Part shown: piece by piece, positions 28,713 to 37,394 of the stretch
How the letters are laid out: every line of letters begins with the position of its first letter
Position numbering within the stretch: position 1 is the first letter of the stretch
From: a virus
DNA length: 64,000 nucleotides
Virus record (IMG/VR): IMGVR_UViG_3300030117_008341
Span: 17,269 to 81,268 of that record
Reading direction: 5' to 3' (one strand)
The notes under the pieces: generated by a model
What the model saw: the letters and a program-made list of their open reading frames with translations, nothing else
The model's database searches: none
What the model was told of the DNA's origin: nothing
Translations under genes and position numbers: made by a program

Positions 28713-31700
28713 TTGAAGATAGCACATATCGCGGATACACACATCCGCAACTATAAGTATCATAGAGAGTATCGTGAGATATTCGATCTTATCTATGATA
28801 GACTGAAAACAGAGAAAGTTGACTACATTGTTCACTGCGGAGATCTCGCACACACAAAGACACAACTTTCTCCTGAATACTTTGACTTGGCGACATCGTT
28901 CTTAAAGAACCTTGCCGACATTGCGCCGACCTACATCATTCTTGGCAACCACGACGGTAACCTAAAGAATGAACACAGGCAAGACGCAATCACGCCAATC
29001 GCAAACGCACTCCGACACCCGAATCTCAACCTGTTAAAGAACGCAGGCGAGACGATTGTCGAAGGCAACATAGCGTTTAACGTTCTTTCCGTCTTTGATG
29101 AAGAGAACTGGGTGAAGCCGACAAGCGACAAACGCATTAACATTGCGCTGTATCACGGCTCTGTGTCCGGTGTTACAACCGACACAGGCTGGGTAATGAC
29201 GCACGGCGACCACCCTATCACAGTCTTTGAAGGGCACGACTATGTGTTCCTCGGGGACATCCACAAAACAAACCAAATCCTCGATGACGAGGGACGTGTA
29301 AGGTATCCGGGCTCCACTGTTCAGCAGAACTTTGGTGAGACGGATGACAAAGGCTTCCTGCTCTGGAACATCCAAAGCAAAGAAGACTTTACTTGTGAAC
29401 ACGTTGTAATCCCAAACCCCAAGCCTTTTATAACAATAAACCTAACCCCCACTGGGCGTATGCCCAAAGGCTTGACCGTGAAGAAGGGTGCAAGATTACG
29501 ACTTGTGTCTAACAATAATCTATCTCTTGAAGCGATGCGAAAGGCAGTTGATGTCGCAAAGCAACGCTTCAAGCCCGATACTATTACATTCTTAAACCGC
29601 GCAGCAGGGGAGCGTGGTAATGTTGAAGAAATCACGGACAGTATTCAACAAGACGATATGCGTAATCCACAGATCCAAGAGGAACTTATCCGCGAGTATC
29701 TAGTAGATTACCAAGCCAGCGAAGAACTGATGAAAAAGGTTCTGGACCTTAATACTCTCTACATTAAGAAGGCAGAAGAGTCCGAGGAGATCTCTAGAAA
29801 CATCAAGTGGCGTATCAACGATCTACAGTGGGATAATCTGTTTAACTACGGTGAAGGCAATAGAATTGATTTTAATAAACTAAACGGAACAGTTGGTATC
29901 TTCGGTAAGAACTACTCCGGTAAATCCAGTGTGGTGGACAGCTTATTATATACTTTGTACAACACAACGTCTAAGAATGAGCGTAAGAATGTCAACATTA
30001 TTAATCAAAACAAGGACGAAGGCTCTGGCGAGGTTGTAATTACTATTGGCGATGAGCAGTATTACGTCCGTCGCGGCTCGTCAAAATACACAAAACGACT
30101 CAAGGGTGTGGAAACTCTTGAAGCCAAAACTGATCTTGACTTCTTCAAGGTCGGCCCAGACGGAGAAAAGGTAAGTTTAAATGGCCTCACAAGAAACGAC
30201 ACAGACAAAAACATCAGAAAGGTATTCGGAACTCTTGATGACTTCCTTCTCACTAGTTTGTCTAGCCAGTTGGATAGTCTTTCCTTTATTAGGGAAGGTA
30301 GCACAAAACGGAAGGAAATCTTGGCAAAGTTTCTCGACTTGGAAATCTTCGAGAAAAAGTTCAGACTAGCGAAGGAAGATGCATCTGATATGCGAGGTGC
30401 TTTGAAGCGCCTTGAAGGACGCGACTATGATACAGAGATCGAAGAAGCAGAACAAGAGCACACTCAATGTGAAGAGGAGTTGGATGACCAAAAGGTTAAG
30501 TGCGCCGACTTAAGGCAAGAAGTTATTGATCTTAGAGACAACATTACAGAGATAGAAGGTAAGATTGCATCTATCCCTGCTGAGATGATTGATATTGCAA
30601 AAGTCAAAATAGATATTAGACAAAGGCGTCTGGACCTCACCTCGGCACAAAAAGATCTTGAACAAGACAAGAAAACACTCAAAGATAAAAAGAAACTTAC
30701 CAAAGATATTGATAAGTTCTTGGCAGGTTATGACGTTACAGATCTTGGCGATAAAGAAAAGAGGTGCGATCAGCTAGGCTTTGAGATAATGGATTTGGAC
30801 AGAGAAATGATCCAGATCGTGAAAAAAGCTGCATCTCTCGACGATCCCGGCTTCTTGCGTGGTTGCAAGTGTTTGCACGAAGCAGAAGAAGCTTTAGCAC
30901 AGAAGCCAGACCTTGAACAAAAAATCGAAGAACTTTCTCAGGAACTTGAAGGGCTTGATGTTGAATCTGTCAAGAAAAGCCTTGAGCAGTATCGTTCGCT
31001 AGCAGATAAAAAGAACCAAACGACGAGAGATATCACAACCACAGAACTTGCTATTGCTCGTAACCAGAATACGATCAATCGTCTGGCCACAGAGTTGTCT
31101 AATCTAAAAGACAAAGAAACATCTTATGAAGACAACCGTGAAGCTATTGAAAACTTGGAAGCACTCCTGACTGAGAAAGACGGCTTAGACGCAGATATAT
31201 CTATTAAGGAAGGTAAGCTAGAGGCTTGCAAAGATAAAATTGTTGATTACCACAGAAGAGTTGGCTCGTTAGAGCAAAAAGTTATCAACATTAAGGATCA
31301 GAAGAACGACTATCTTGAGCTACGCGAACAGTTCGCAGCCTACGATCTTTACATGCGTTGTATGCACCCTAACGGTATCGCATACGATGTTATCAAGAAG
31401 AAGCTTCCAGTTATCAACCAAGAGATAGCAAAGGTTCTTACAAACCTAACAAACTTTGAAGTCCTTTTTGAAGAGGATGGAAATAAGCTTGATATCTTTA
31501 TCAAGCACCCGAAGCATGACCCTCGTCCACTCTCTATGGCTTCGGGAGCAGAGAAGACAATGGCCGCAATGGCTATCCGTCTTGCTTTCCTTGCAGTGTC
31601 AAACCTGCCTACAAGCGACATTATGGTGCTTGATGAACCGGGGACAGCATTGGATGAGGAGCACTTACAAGCATTTACCCAACTTTTGGACATGATTAAG

Positions 31701-31811
31701 GTGCATTTCAAGACAACACTTTTGATTTCCCATTTGGATTCTTTGAAAGATGTTGTTGATTTAACACTTGACATTTCCAAAAAAGAAGGTTATGCTTATA
31801 TAAACCAATAA
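28713..31811 (+). CDS. Fused Mre11-Rad50 recombination nuclease (gp47-gp46 fusion)
   Basis: 1032-aa single chain joining two proteins that are separate in T4 (gp47, gp46) and bacteria (SbcD, SbcC); the complex processes DNA ends for recombination-dependent replication. Residues 1-330 carry the Mre11 phosphoesterase set: D8 and H10 (ADTHI), D44 (CGDLAH), N79-H80-D81 (GNHD), H148, and GDIH at 181-184. The Rad50 ATPase begins near residue 380 with Walker A GKNYSGKSS (about 396-404), a long coiled coil, the ABC signature MASGAEKTM near 941 and Walker B MVLDEPGTALD near 970. The coiled-coil apex has CKC near 718 rather than the zinc-hook CxxC. TTG start with AAGGGG 6-12 nt upstream; the first residues MKIAHIADTH require it. 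Confidence 0.92.
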   Translation: MKIAHIADTHIRNYKYHREYREIFDLIYDRLKTEKVDYIVHCGDLAHTKTQLSPEYFDLATSFLKNLADIAPTYIILGNHDGNLKNEHRQDAITPIANALRHPNLNLLKNAGETIVEGNIAFNVLSVFDEENWVKPTSDKRINIALYHGSVSGVTTDTGWVMTHGDHPITVFEGHDYVFLGDIHKTNQILDDEGRVRYPGSTVQQNFGETDDKGFLLWNIQSKEDFTCEHVVIPNPKPFITINLTPTGRMPKGLTVKKGARLRLVSNNNLSLEAMRKAVDVAKQRFKPDTITFLNRAAGERGNVEEITDSIQQDDMRNPQIQEELIREYLVDYQASEELMKKVLDLNTLYIKKAEESEEISRNIKWRINDLQWDNLFNYGEGNRIDFNKLNGTVGIFGKNYSGKSSVVDSLLYTLYNTTSKNERKNVNIINQNKDEGSGEVVITIGDEQYYVRRGSSKYTKRLKGVETLEAKTDLDFFKVGPDGEKVSLNGLTRNDTDKNIRKVFGTLDDFLLTSLSSQLDSLSFIREGSTKRKEILAKFLDLEIFEKKFRLAKEDASDMRGALKRLEGRDYDTEIEEAEQEHTQCEEELDDQKVKCADLRQEVIDLRDNITEIEGKIASIPAEMIDIAKVKIDIRQRRLDLTSAQKDLEQDKKTLKDKKKLTKDIDKFLAGYDVTDLGDKEKRCDQLGFEIMDLDREMIQIVKKAASLDDPGFLRGCKCLHEAEEALAQKPDLEQKIEELSQELEGLDVESVKKSLEQYRSLADKKNQTTRDITTTELAIARNQNTINRLATELSNLKDKETSYEDNREAIENLEALLTEKDGLDADISIKEGKLEACKDKIVDYHRRVGSLEQKVINIKDQKNDYLELREQFAAYDLYMRCMHPNGIAYDVIKKKLPVINQEIAKVLTNLTNFEVLFEEDGNKLDIFIKHPKHDPRPLSMASGAEKTMAAMAIRLAFLAVSNLPTSDIMVLDEPGTALDEEHLQAFTQLLDMIKVHFKTTLLISHLDSLKDVVDLTLDISKKEGYAYINQ

Positions 31812-31818
31812 CTATTTA
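31811..31818 (+). promoter_or_regulatory. Candidate late promoter motif ACTATTTA
   Basis: ACTATTTA overlaps the stop codon of the recombination gene and ends 16 nt before the ATG of the small membrane protein. The SD TGGAGG lies between them. Confidence 0.5.
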
Positions 31819-31834
31819 TTACATTGGAGGAAAT

Positions 31835-32026
31835 ATGAATATGATTAAGGGAGCAGTCGATAAGACTTTGGAAAAGGTTGTATCGCGCAAGCTACTTGTC
31901 TGGGCAACTGCAACCGGCCTTGCGGCTGGTGGCTTTTTGACTAGCGGAGACTGGGTTGTCATCTCTTCGTTATACCTCGGTGGCCAAGCTGTCATCGATG
32001 CCGTTGTTAAGCTTAAGAGCGTATAA
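31835..32026 (+). CDS. Small membrane protein, holin-like
   Basis: 63-aa protein with a basic, amphipathic N-terminus (MNMIKGAVDKTLEKVVSRK) and two short hydrophobic stretches (LLVWATATGLAAGGFL and WVVISSLYLGGQAVIDAVV). The size, the two putative membrane segments and the two spanin-type neighbours suggest a holin, which would open the inner membrane for lysis. No endolysin is seen in the window, so this rests on topology and context. It has its own ACTATTTA motif and a strong SD, and its stop overlaps the next ATG by one base. Confidence 0.5.
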   Translation: MNMIKGAVDKTLEKVVSRKLLVWATATGLAAGGFLTSGDWVVISSLYLGGQAVIDAVVKLKSV

Positions 32027-32403
32027 TGCGAAGCCTTATGAGATTCATAAGCACCTACTGGAAGGAGATCGCTCTGGCGGGACTGCTATTTGCGGTCTCC
32101 TTCTTTTGGTGGCAAGACCACAAGGGTCTTGTTGATGCATACGACGCGTCCGTAGAAAGCTACGAGACAAGACTAAAAGAACTAAAAAAGAGCCACCAAC
32201 GCGAGACTGAGCGTAAGGAAAAGGCTCTGGAAGATTACAAAGCAAAGCTGGAGGAACTAGAAATGGAATACACAGAGTACCAGCAAGCAGTAGCAGAGGC
32301 AAAAGAAGAACGAGTACGAGACTTCGTTACACTACGACAAAGCAATCCAGATCAACTGATCGTGGAGATTGAGGCAAAGTTTGGTTTTGAACACGTTGAT
32401 TAA
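32026..32403 (+). CDS. Inner-membrane spanin-like protein (Rz-like topology)
   Basis: 125-aa protein with one N-terminal transmembrane helix (EIALAGLLFAVSFFWW, residues ~14-29) followed by a long charged coiled coil (LKELKKSHQRETERKEKALE and on to residue 95). This is the topology of i-spanins, which span the periplasm and fuse the membranes in the last step of lysis. A small phage membrane protein of another role is possible, since no sequence signature defines spanins. It starts at the stop of the holin-like gene and its 3' end overlaps the following gene. Confidence 0.5.
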   Translation: MRSLMRFISTYWKEIALAGLLFAVSFFWWQDHKGLVDAYDASVESYETRLKELKKSHQRETERKEKALEDYKAKLEELEMEYTEYQQAVAEAKEERVRDFVTLRQSNPDQLIVEIEAKFGFEHVD

Positions 32404-32818
32404 AACATTGTTTTTATTTCTCTTGATGATCCCCGTAGCTTACGGTGGCGATGGTAAGTTTACCCTCGTTCCGCAAGGCGGGGTTGTCCCATTTGAAGCA
32501 ACCTGTTTTGACACCGAGGCTACAGCCAAACTATTAACTTGGAAAGAGTTTCTGGCAGAGGAAGCTAAGACTCAATGTGAGTTTGAGAAGCGAGCCTTAG
32601 TGCTAGACTCAGAGTTAGTCATTAAAAATATGCAGATTACACTTGATGAGACACAGGTTCGCTATCAGGTAGAGATTGATACGAGGGACGAAGAGATCGA
32701 ATCCCTTAGAGACATTATCAAGAAAAACAAAAAACTAAATATACCCGTAGTCGTTGCAACCAGCGTGGCCGTTGGTTTTGGAGTTGGCTTCGGCACTTAT
32801 CATTTTGCGAGCCGGTAA
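32381..32818 (+). CDS. Secreted or membrane protein, possible spanin partner
   Basis: About 145 aa, with a signal-peptide-like N-terminus (TLIKTLFLFLLMIPVAYG), a helical periplasmic stretch and a C-terminal hydrophobic helix (PVVVATSVAVGFGVGFG). Two cysteines lie in the mature part. It overlaps the Rz-like gene out of frame, as o-spanin genes often do, but lacks a lipobox cysteine, so it is not a standard o-spanin. I chose the TTG at 32381 because GAGG lies 6 nt upstream; TTG codons at 32369 and 32396 are alternatives. Lysis role is inferred from location and topology. Confidence 0.5.
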   Translation: MVLNTLIKTLFLFLLMIPVAYGGDGKFTLVPQGGVVPFEATCFDTEATAKLLTWKEFLAEEAKTQCEFEKRALVLDSELVIKNMQITLDETQVRYQVEIDTRDEEIESLRDIIKKNKKLNIPVVVATSVAVGFGVGFGTYHFASR

Positions 32819-33216
32819 TGAAAAAAGATTTAGATTTAAATGACATTGCTAAGTTTGAAAAAGCGATCGCAAAGAAATACGGTCCAGAGGCCATAGAGAA
32901 CCCAAGGAAACATTGGAACGATGAAAAGGAAAAGTCTTATCAAGACCAGATTAAAAAGCTTGCCGAAAAAGAGCTTGCATTCGAAGAAAAGGACGATAAA
33001 GTAGAACAAGACGGCTTTTTAATCTCTAAAAAACTACTTAATAAAGACGCAACTAGGAGATCTTGTCCAGTTTGTAAAACATATTCTTTTAAAATAAAAG
33101 ATGATGTTTACATGAATAAGTTTGAATGTTGTGAAAAATGTTATGTACAGTGGGTTGAAAACCGAGAGGAACGCTGGTTGTCAGGCTGGCGTCCCAAAAA
33201 GCAGGAGAAAAATTAA
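32818..33216 (+). CDS. Zinc-ribbon protein of unknown function
   Basis: 132-aa protein. The N-terminal two thirds are helical and highly charged (KKDLDLNDIAKFEKAIAKKY). The C-terminal part has a four-cysteine zinc ribbon: CPVC near residue 82 and CEKC near residue 102, with an extra cysteine before the second pair, followed by YVQWVENREERW. This arrangement suits DNA, RNA or protein binding. The start shares a base with the preceding stop and the end shares a base with the next ATG, placing it just before the packaging genes. Not identified further. Confidence 0.6.
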   Translation: MKKDLDLNDIAKFEKAIAKKYGPEAIENPRKHWNDEKEKSYQDQIKKLAEKELAFEEKDDKVEQDGFLISKKLLNKDATRRSCPVCKTYSFKIKDDVYMNKFECCEKCYVQWVENREERWLSGWRPKKQEKN

Positions 33217-33830
33217 TGGCTACAACAATGGAAATCGTTCAAGGTATCTCGCAAGTAATGGCAAACAGTTACGATGGAGCCCTTGACGAAAATGGTGAGC
33301 CTATCAAGGTTGGCCTCAAAAGAGAGGAGGGTCACCCAATTTTAGACTCTCGCGTCATGGACGGGTTTAAAATTTCTTTTCATGGCAACAAACTTTGTAT
33401 CCACTATCATGCTGAAATTAAACTTAAAGATGTTTATGCGAATGGATTTGAGTCTGACTTGGAGCAAATGATTGAAGACATCGCTTCCTTTGTCAAGAAA
33501 GAATATAGAAAGGTTACTGGCAGTTCGTTAACTCTGACTAAAGATGGGGAAATGGATGCACTTGTGCAAAACACATCTAGAGTCCGCACTTTTGTCCAAG
33601 CCAAATGTTTCTATATCATTGGCGGATTAGATGATAGTACCGAGGGTATTAGCGATCCATCCGAAGATAAGCTTGAAGACAACTTCCGCAAGTTTTTAGA
33701 ACAGGACGCTGGCGATAAGAAGGCCAAAAATGACAAGCGCAAAGCACCTACCCCCGGCCAGCCCGTTTACGCAGGCAAGGGCAAAGTCCACGCTAGAAAG
33801 GATGTAAATAGCACTTACAAGGCTGAGTAA
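33216..33830 (+). CDS. Conserved phage protein upstream of terminase
   Basis: 204-aa protein, unidentified. The central part looks folded and mixed alpha/beta (DGFKISFHGNKLCIHYHAE, SDLEQMIEDIASFVKKEYRK), while the last ~50 residues are Lys-rich and disordered (DKKAKNDKRKAPTPGQ). It sits immediately before the terminase large subunit, the usual place of the small subunit, and shares a one-base overlap with it. I see no helix-turn-helix or the central coiled coil of gp16, so a small-terminase role is only a possibility from position. Confidence 0.55.
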   Translation: MATTMEIVQGISQVMANSYDGALDENGEPIKVGLKREEGHPILDSRVMDGFKISFHGNKLCIHYHAEIKLKDVYANGFESDLEQMIEDIASFVKKEYRKVTGSSLTLTKDGEMDALVQNTSRVRTFVQAKCFYIIGGLDDSTEGISDPSEDKLEDNFRKFLEQDAGDKKAKNDKRKAPTPGQPVYAGKGKVHARKDVNSTYKAE

Positions 33831-35416
33831 TGCCAGCGGGTCTATCCAAAAAAGAAACTGTCAAAGAGATAGTTAAGTGCGGTAAAGACCCGTCTTACTT
33901 TATCAACAACTATGCTAGAATCTCGCATCCCCTGAAAGGTTTGATACCATTTAAGACGTATCCCTTTCAGGATGAGTTGCTTGTAGATTTTAACGACTAC
34001 CGCTTTAATGTTATTCTTAAAGCTAGACAGTTGGGCATCTCAACTATCACAGCCGCATACATTGTGTGGCTTTTGCTATTTTATCGAGACAAGAATGTCT
34101 TGGTTATTGCAACTAAGTTCCAGACTGCTGCAAACTTGGTCAAGAAAGTCAAAAACATTATGCAGAATGTTCCCCCTTGGCTACGCATCGCAGACATTAA
34201 GATTGATAACCGCACGTCGTTCGTCCTGACTAACGGCTCCGAAGTTAAGGCTGCTTCTACATCTGGTGATGCTGGTCGTTCGGAAGCTTTGTCCCTTCTC
34301 GTTATTGACGAGGCCGCACACGTTGATGGGTTAGAAGAGTTGTGGACCGGCTTGTATCCTACGCTATCTACTGGTGGTCGCTGCATTGCTCTATCTACAC
34401 CAAACGGTGTTGGCAACTGGTTCCACAAAACCTATATTGAAGCCGAGCAAAATGTAAACGACTTTCATCCTACCAACTTACCGTGGAATGTTCACCCTGA
34501 CCGTGACGATGAGTGGTTTGAAAAAGAGACAAGAAATATGTCTCGTAGACAAATTGCCCAAGAGCTAGAGTGCAACTTCAACGCTTCGGGCGAAACTGTC
34601 ATACATCCGGAAGACTTAGAAAGACTAGTATTCGGCGCTACAGAGCCGATGTATAGAACCGGCTTCGATCGTAACTTGTGGCTTTGGGAGCAATACAACC
34701 CAGAGGCCACATACATGATGTCCGCAGACGTTGCCCGTGGAGATGGGGCAGATTTTTCTGTTTTCCACATAGTTAAATTAGAAACTATGGAGGTCATAGG
34801 TGAATATCGTGGCAAACCAAACCTTGAGGAATTTGCTTCTATTCTTGATTCCACAGGTAGAGAATTTGGCAATTGTCTGCTGGTGGTTGAGAATAACAGT
34901 CTAGGAATATCAATCCTAGAGAAGCTGCAAGACAGAGAATACCCCAATCTTTATCACTCGATAAAGGGTACTCATGAGTACATTGATCAGTTACGAGCAG
35001 AATCAATCAACAATTCAGTTCCCGGTTTTACTACTTCATCCAAGACTCGTCCACTTATCGTGGCGAAAATGGAGGAATTCATACGAAATAAACTAATTAC
35101 AATATATTCTTCACGCATAGTAGACGAGTTTAAGACATTTATATGGAATAACAACAAGGCACAGGCTATGAGAAGTTATCACGATGACTTAGTTATGGCA
35201 TTGGCAATCGCTTGTTGGGTTAGAGACACAGCCTTAGAGGTTAGCAAGAAAGACATAGAGTACAGAAGGGCTATGATGGATTCAATGAGGCTCAACACAA
35301 GACAAATCAAGACTACAATACCGGGAATGGAAGGGCACCAACAAGGCGTGTGGAGCGAAAAGGCTAAGAAAGAAATGCAACAACACAAAGATTTTATTTG
35401 GCTTATTAAGGGATAG
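33830..35416 (+). CDS. 17: Terminase large subunit, gp17-like
   Basis: 528-aa packaging motor that pumps DNA into the prohead through the portal and cuts the concatemer. The N-terminal ATPase shows an adenine-binding motif (FKTYPFQ, 41-47), Walker A-like KARQLGIST (64-72), Walker B LLVIDE (156-161) and the coupling motif ALSTPNG (187-193). The C-terminal RNase H-type nuclease has acidic residues at D300 (MSADVARGD), E354 (VVENN) and D452/D453 (YHDDLVMA), matching the T4 gp17 triad in order. Slightly shorter than T4 gp17 (610 aa). The portal gene follows after 4 nt. Confidence 0.95.
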   Translation: MPAGLSKKETVKEIVKCGKDPSYFINNYARISHPLKGLIPFKTYPFQDELLVDFNDYRFNVILKARQLGISTITAAYIVWLLLFYRDKNVLVIATKFQTAANLVKKVKNIMQNVPPWLRIADIKIDNRTSFVLTNGSEVKAASTSGDAGRSEALSLLVIDEAAHVDGLEELWTGLYPTLSTGGRCIALSTPNGVGNWFHKTYIEAEQNVNDFHPTNLPWNVHPDRDDEWFEKETRNMSRRQIAQELECNFNASGETVIHPEDLERLVFGATEPMYRTGFDRNLWLWEQYNPEATYMMSADVARGDGADFSVFHIVKLETMEVIGEYRGKPNLEEFASILDSTGREFGNCLLVVENNSLGISILEKLQDREYPNLYHSIKGTHEYIDQLRAESINNSVPGFTTSSKTRPLIVAKMEEFIRNKLITIYSSRIVDEFKTFIWNNNKAQAMRSYHDDLVMALAIACWVRDTALEVSKKDIEYRRAMMDSMRLNTRQIKTTIPGMEGHQQGVWSEKAKKEMQQHKDFIWLIKG

Positions 35417-35420
35417 ATAA

Positions 35421-37394
35421 ATGGCAGATCAAAATAGAAACCCAAGAAACCCAAGATCAGAATTGTTTAAGGCTCTGACTAGAGTTTTCTCTGGTCCACT
35501 AACAACTAGAAGAACACAGACCGGCCGTAGACTGAGAAGGTATCAACTGGACAAATTCCAGAGTAGATTTACTTCTGCTAGTGGTCAGTCTTTTAAAACC
35601 GCTCGTTCATATAATGCATACAATATGCAACTGGGGATTATGAACCAACACAACCGCACCGAGAGGTATGTTGATTTTGACCAGATGGAGTACACTCCAG
35701 AGATAGCGTCAGCCCTTGATATTTATGCTGATGAGATGACCACGCATTCCTCGTTACAGCCAATGCTTAATATTAAATGTTCGAATGAAGAAATTAAAGC
35801 GGTCCTTGATTCCTTGTATCACAATATTTTAAATATCGATCACAATCTTTTCGGCTGGTGTCGCTCTATGTGCAAGTATGGGGATTTCTTCCTGTATCTT
35901 GACATAGATGAGAAGTTCGGTATTAAGACCGGCATTGGACTGCCTTCTAGGGAGGTGGAGCGCCTCGAAGGTGAGGACGAGACAAATCCAAACTATGTCC
36001 AGTACCAGTGGAACACAGCGGGTATAACTTTGGAAAATTGGCAAATGGCCCACTTCCGAATCCTTGGGAACGACAAGTATGCACCATATGGAACGTCTGT
36101 TTTAGAACCTGCCCGTCGCATCTTTCGTCAACTAATTCTTTTGGAAGATGCTATGATGGCATACCGTATTGTTCGCTCTCCGGAGCGCCGAGTAATAAAA
36201 ATTGATGTTGGCCAGATCCCTCCTAATGAAGTAGAGCAGTATGTTCAAAAAGTCATCACATCAATGAAACGAAACTCTGTTGTTGACGAAAACACAGGCC
36301 GAGTTGATCTTCGATACAACCCTCTGTCTATTGAGGAAGATTATTACATCCCCGTTCGCGGAGAATCAAAAACAGAAATTACATCTTTACCCGGTGGAAC
36401 ATTTACCGGTGACATCGACGACGTTAAATACCTCAGAGACAAACTATTCTCTGCTCTTAAAATTCCTGCTTCCTATCTAACAAATGCTGAAGGTGCTGAG
36501 GAGGATAAAACAACGCTTGCCCAGAAAGATATTCGTTTCGCCAGAACAATTCAGAGACTACAGAGAGTTGTGGTGTCTGAGCTAGAAAAAATTGGTATTA
36601 TCCATCTTTACACTTTAGGATTTAGAGACGAAGATTTGTTAAATTTTGAGCTTGCACTTAATAATCCGTCCAAAATCTCGGAATTACAAGAGCTAGAGCA
36701 CTGGGATAAAAAGTTTGCAGTCGCGGGCGCAGCCACAGAAGGCTTCTTCTCACGCCGTTGGGTCGCCGAGCATCTATTCTGTATGTCCCACGAAGAGTTT
36801 GAAAGAAACCAAAGAGAAATCTTCTACGATCGTAAGTTTGATGCTTCGCTTGCAGCCGTTGCAGAGGCGATGCAAGAAGAGGCAGCAGGAGCAGGCCTTG
36901 GTGATCTTGGAGGCGATGAAGGCCTTGGAGATCTTGGGGATCTTGGCGATGAGGACCTTGGTGGCGATCTCGAAGATCTCGGCGGTGATGAGCCCGCAGC
37001 AGAGGAGCCAGCAGAACCTGAGATTGGTGATGACCCACTCTTAGCCGCCCCCGGTCGAAGAGAAGATGATGGTTATACGACCCCCGGATCCAAAGGTAAG
37101 GTTTATTATCCTGTTAAGAAAGGACGCGACAACAGGGCAAAAGGTGCCATGAAGCGTCACCGTTCATCTGTAGCAGGTACAAATATGGATCCTCGCAAGA
37201 CTTTCCCCGGTAAGAGTGGTTATGGAGGCTTAGATTCCTTAGCCAAGGGGATGTTTGAATCGAAAGAAACTAATTATGATAATGGTTTTAGAACCGAGGA
37301 AGAAAAGATACATAATACTAACTTTGAAGTCAAAAGACTATTGGAAAGTTTAGGTAACTCAACGGAGATTAGCAATGAAACTAAGGCACAATAA
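35421..37394 (+). CDS. 20: Portal protein, gp20-like
   Basis: 657-aa protein forming the dodecameric ring at the capsid vertex through which DNA passes. The N-terminal half has the T4 gp20-type sequence (YVDFDQMEYTPEIASALDIY, WQMAHFRILGNDKYAPYG, ILLEDAMMAYRIVRSPERRV). Residues about 490-525 form an acidic low-complexity insert of repeated GLGDLG units, absent from T4 gp20 (524 aa), followed by a basic region (KRHRSS). Directly after terminase, as is usual. The last 20 bases overlap the start of the next gene. Confidence 0.93.
   Translation: MADQNRNPRNPRSELFKALTRVFSGPLTTRRTQTGRRLRRYQLDKFQSRFTSASGQSFKTARSYNAYNMQLGIMNQHNRTERYVDFDQMEYTPEIASALDIYADEMTTHSSLQPMLNIKCSNEEIKAVLDSLYHNILNIDHNLFGWCRSMCKYGDFFLYLDIDEKFGIKTGIGLPSREVERLEGEDETNPNYVQYQWNTAGITLENWQMAHFRILGNDKYAPYGTSVLEPARRIFRQLILLEDAMMAYRIVRSPERRVIKIDVGQIPPNEVEQYVQKVITSMKRNSVVDENTGRVDLRYNPLSIEEDYYIPVRGESKTEITSLPGGTFTGDIDDVKYLRDKLFSALKIPASYLTNAEGAEEDKTTLAQKDIRFARTIQRLQRVVVSELEKIGIIHLYTLGFRDEDLLNFELALNNPSKISELQELEHWDKKFAVAGAATEGFFSRRWVAEHLFCMSHEEFERNQREIFYDRKFDASLAAVAEAMQEEAAGAGLGDLGGDEGLGDLGDLGDEDLGGDLEDLGGDEPAAEEPAEPEIGDDPLLAAPGRREDDGYTTPGSKGKVYYPVKKGRDNRAKGAMKRHRSSVAGTNMDPRKTFPGKSGYGGLDSLAKGMFESKETNYDNGFRTEEEKIHNTNFEVKRLLESLGNSTEISNETKAQ
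36894..36992 (+). repeat. Degenerate tandem repeat in the portal gene
   Basis: Imperfect short repeats of (g)gatcttgg and close variants, coding repeated Gly-Leu-Gly-Asp-Leu units at portal residues about 492-524. Likely expanded by slippage; produces an acidic flexible segment. Confidence 0.7.

Noticed and set aside
33216-33830. Calling this gene the small terminase subunit because of its place
   Set aside because: No helix-turn-helix or coiled-coil gp16 pattern is visible; only position supports it.
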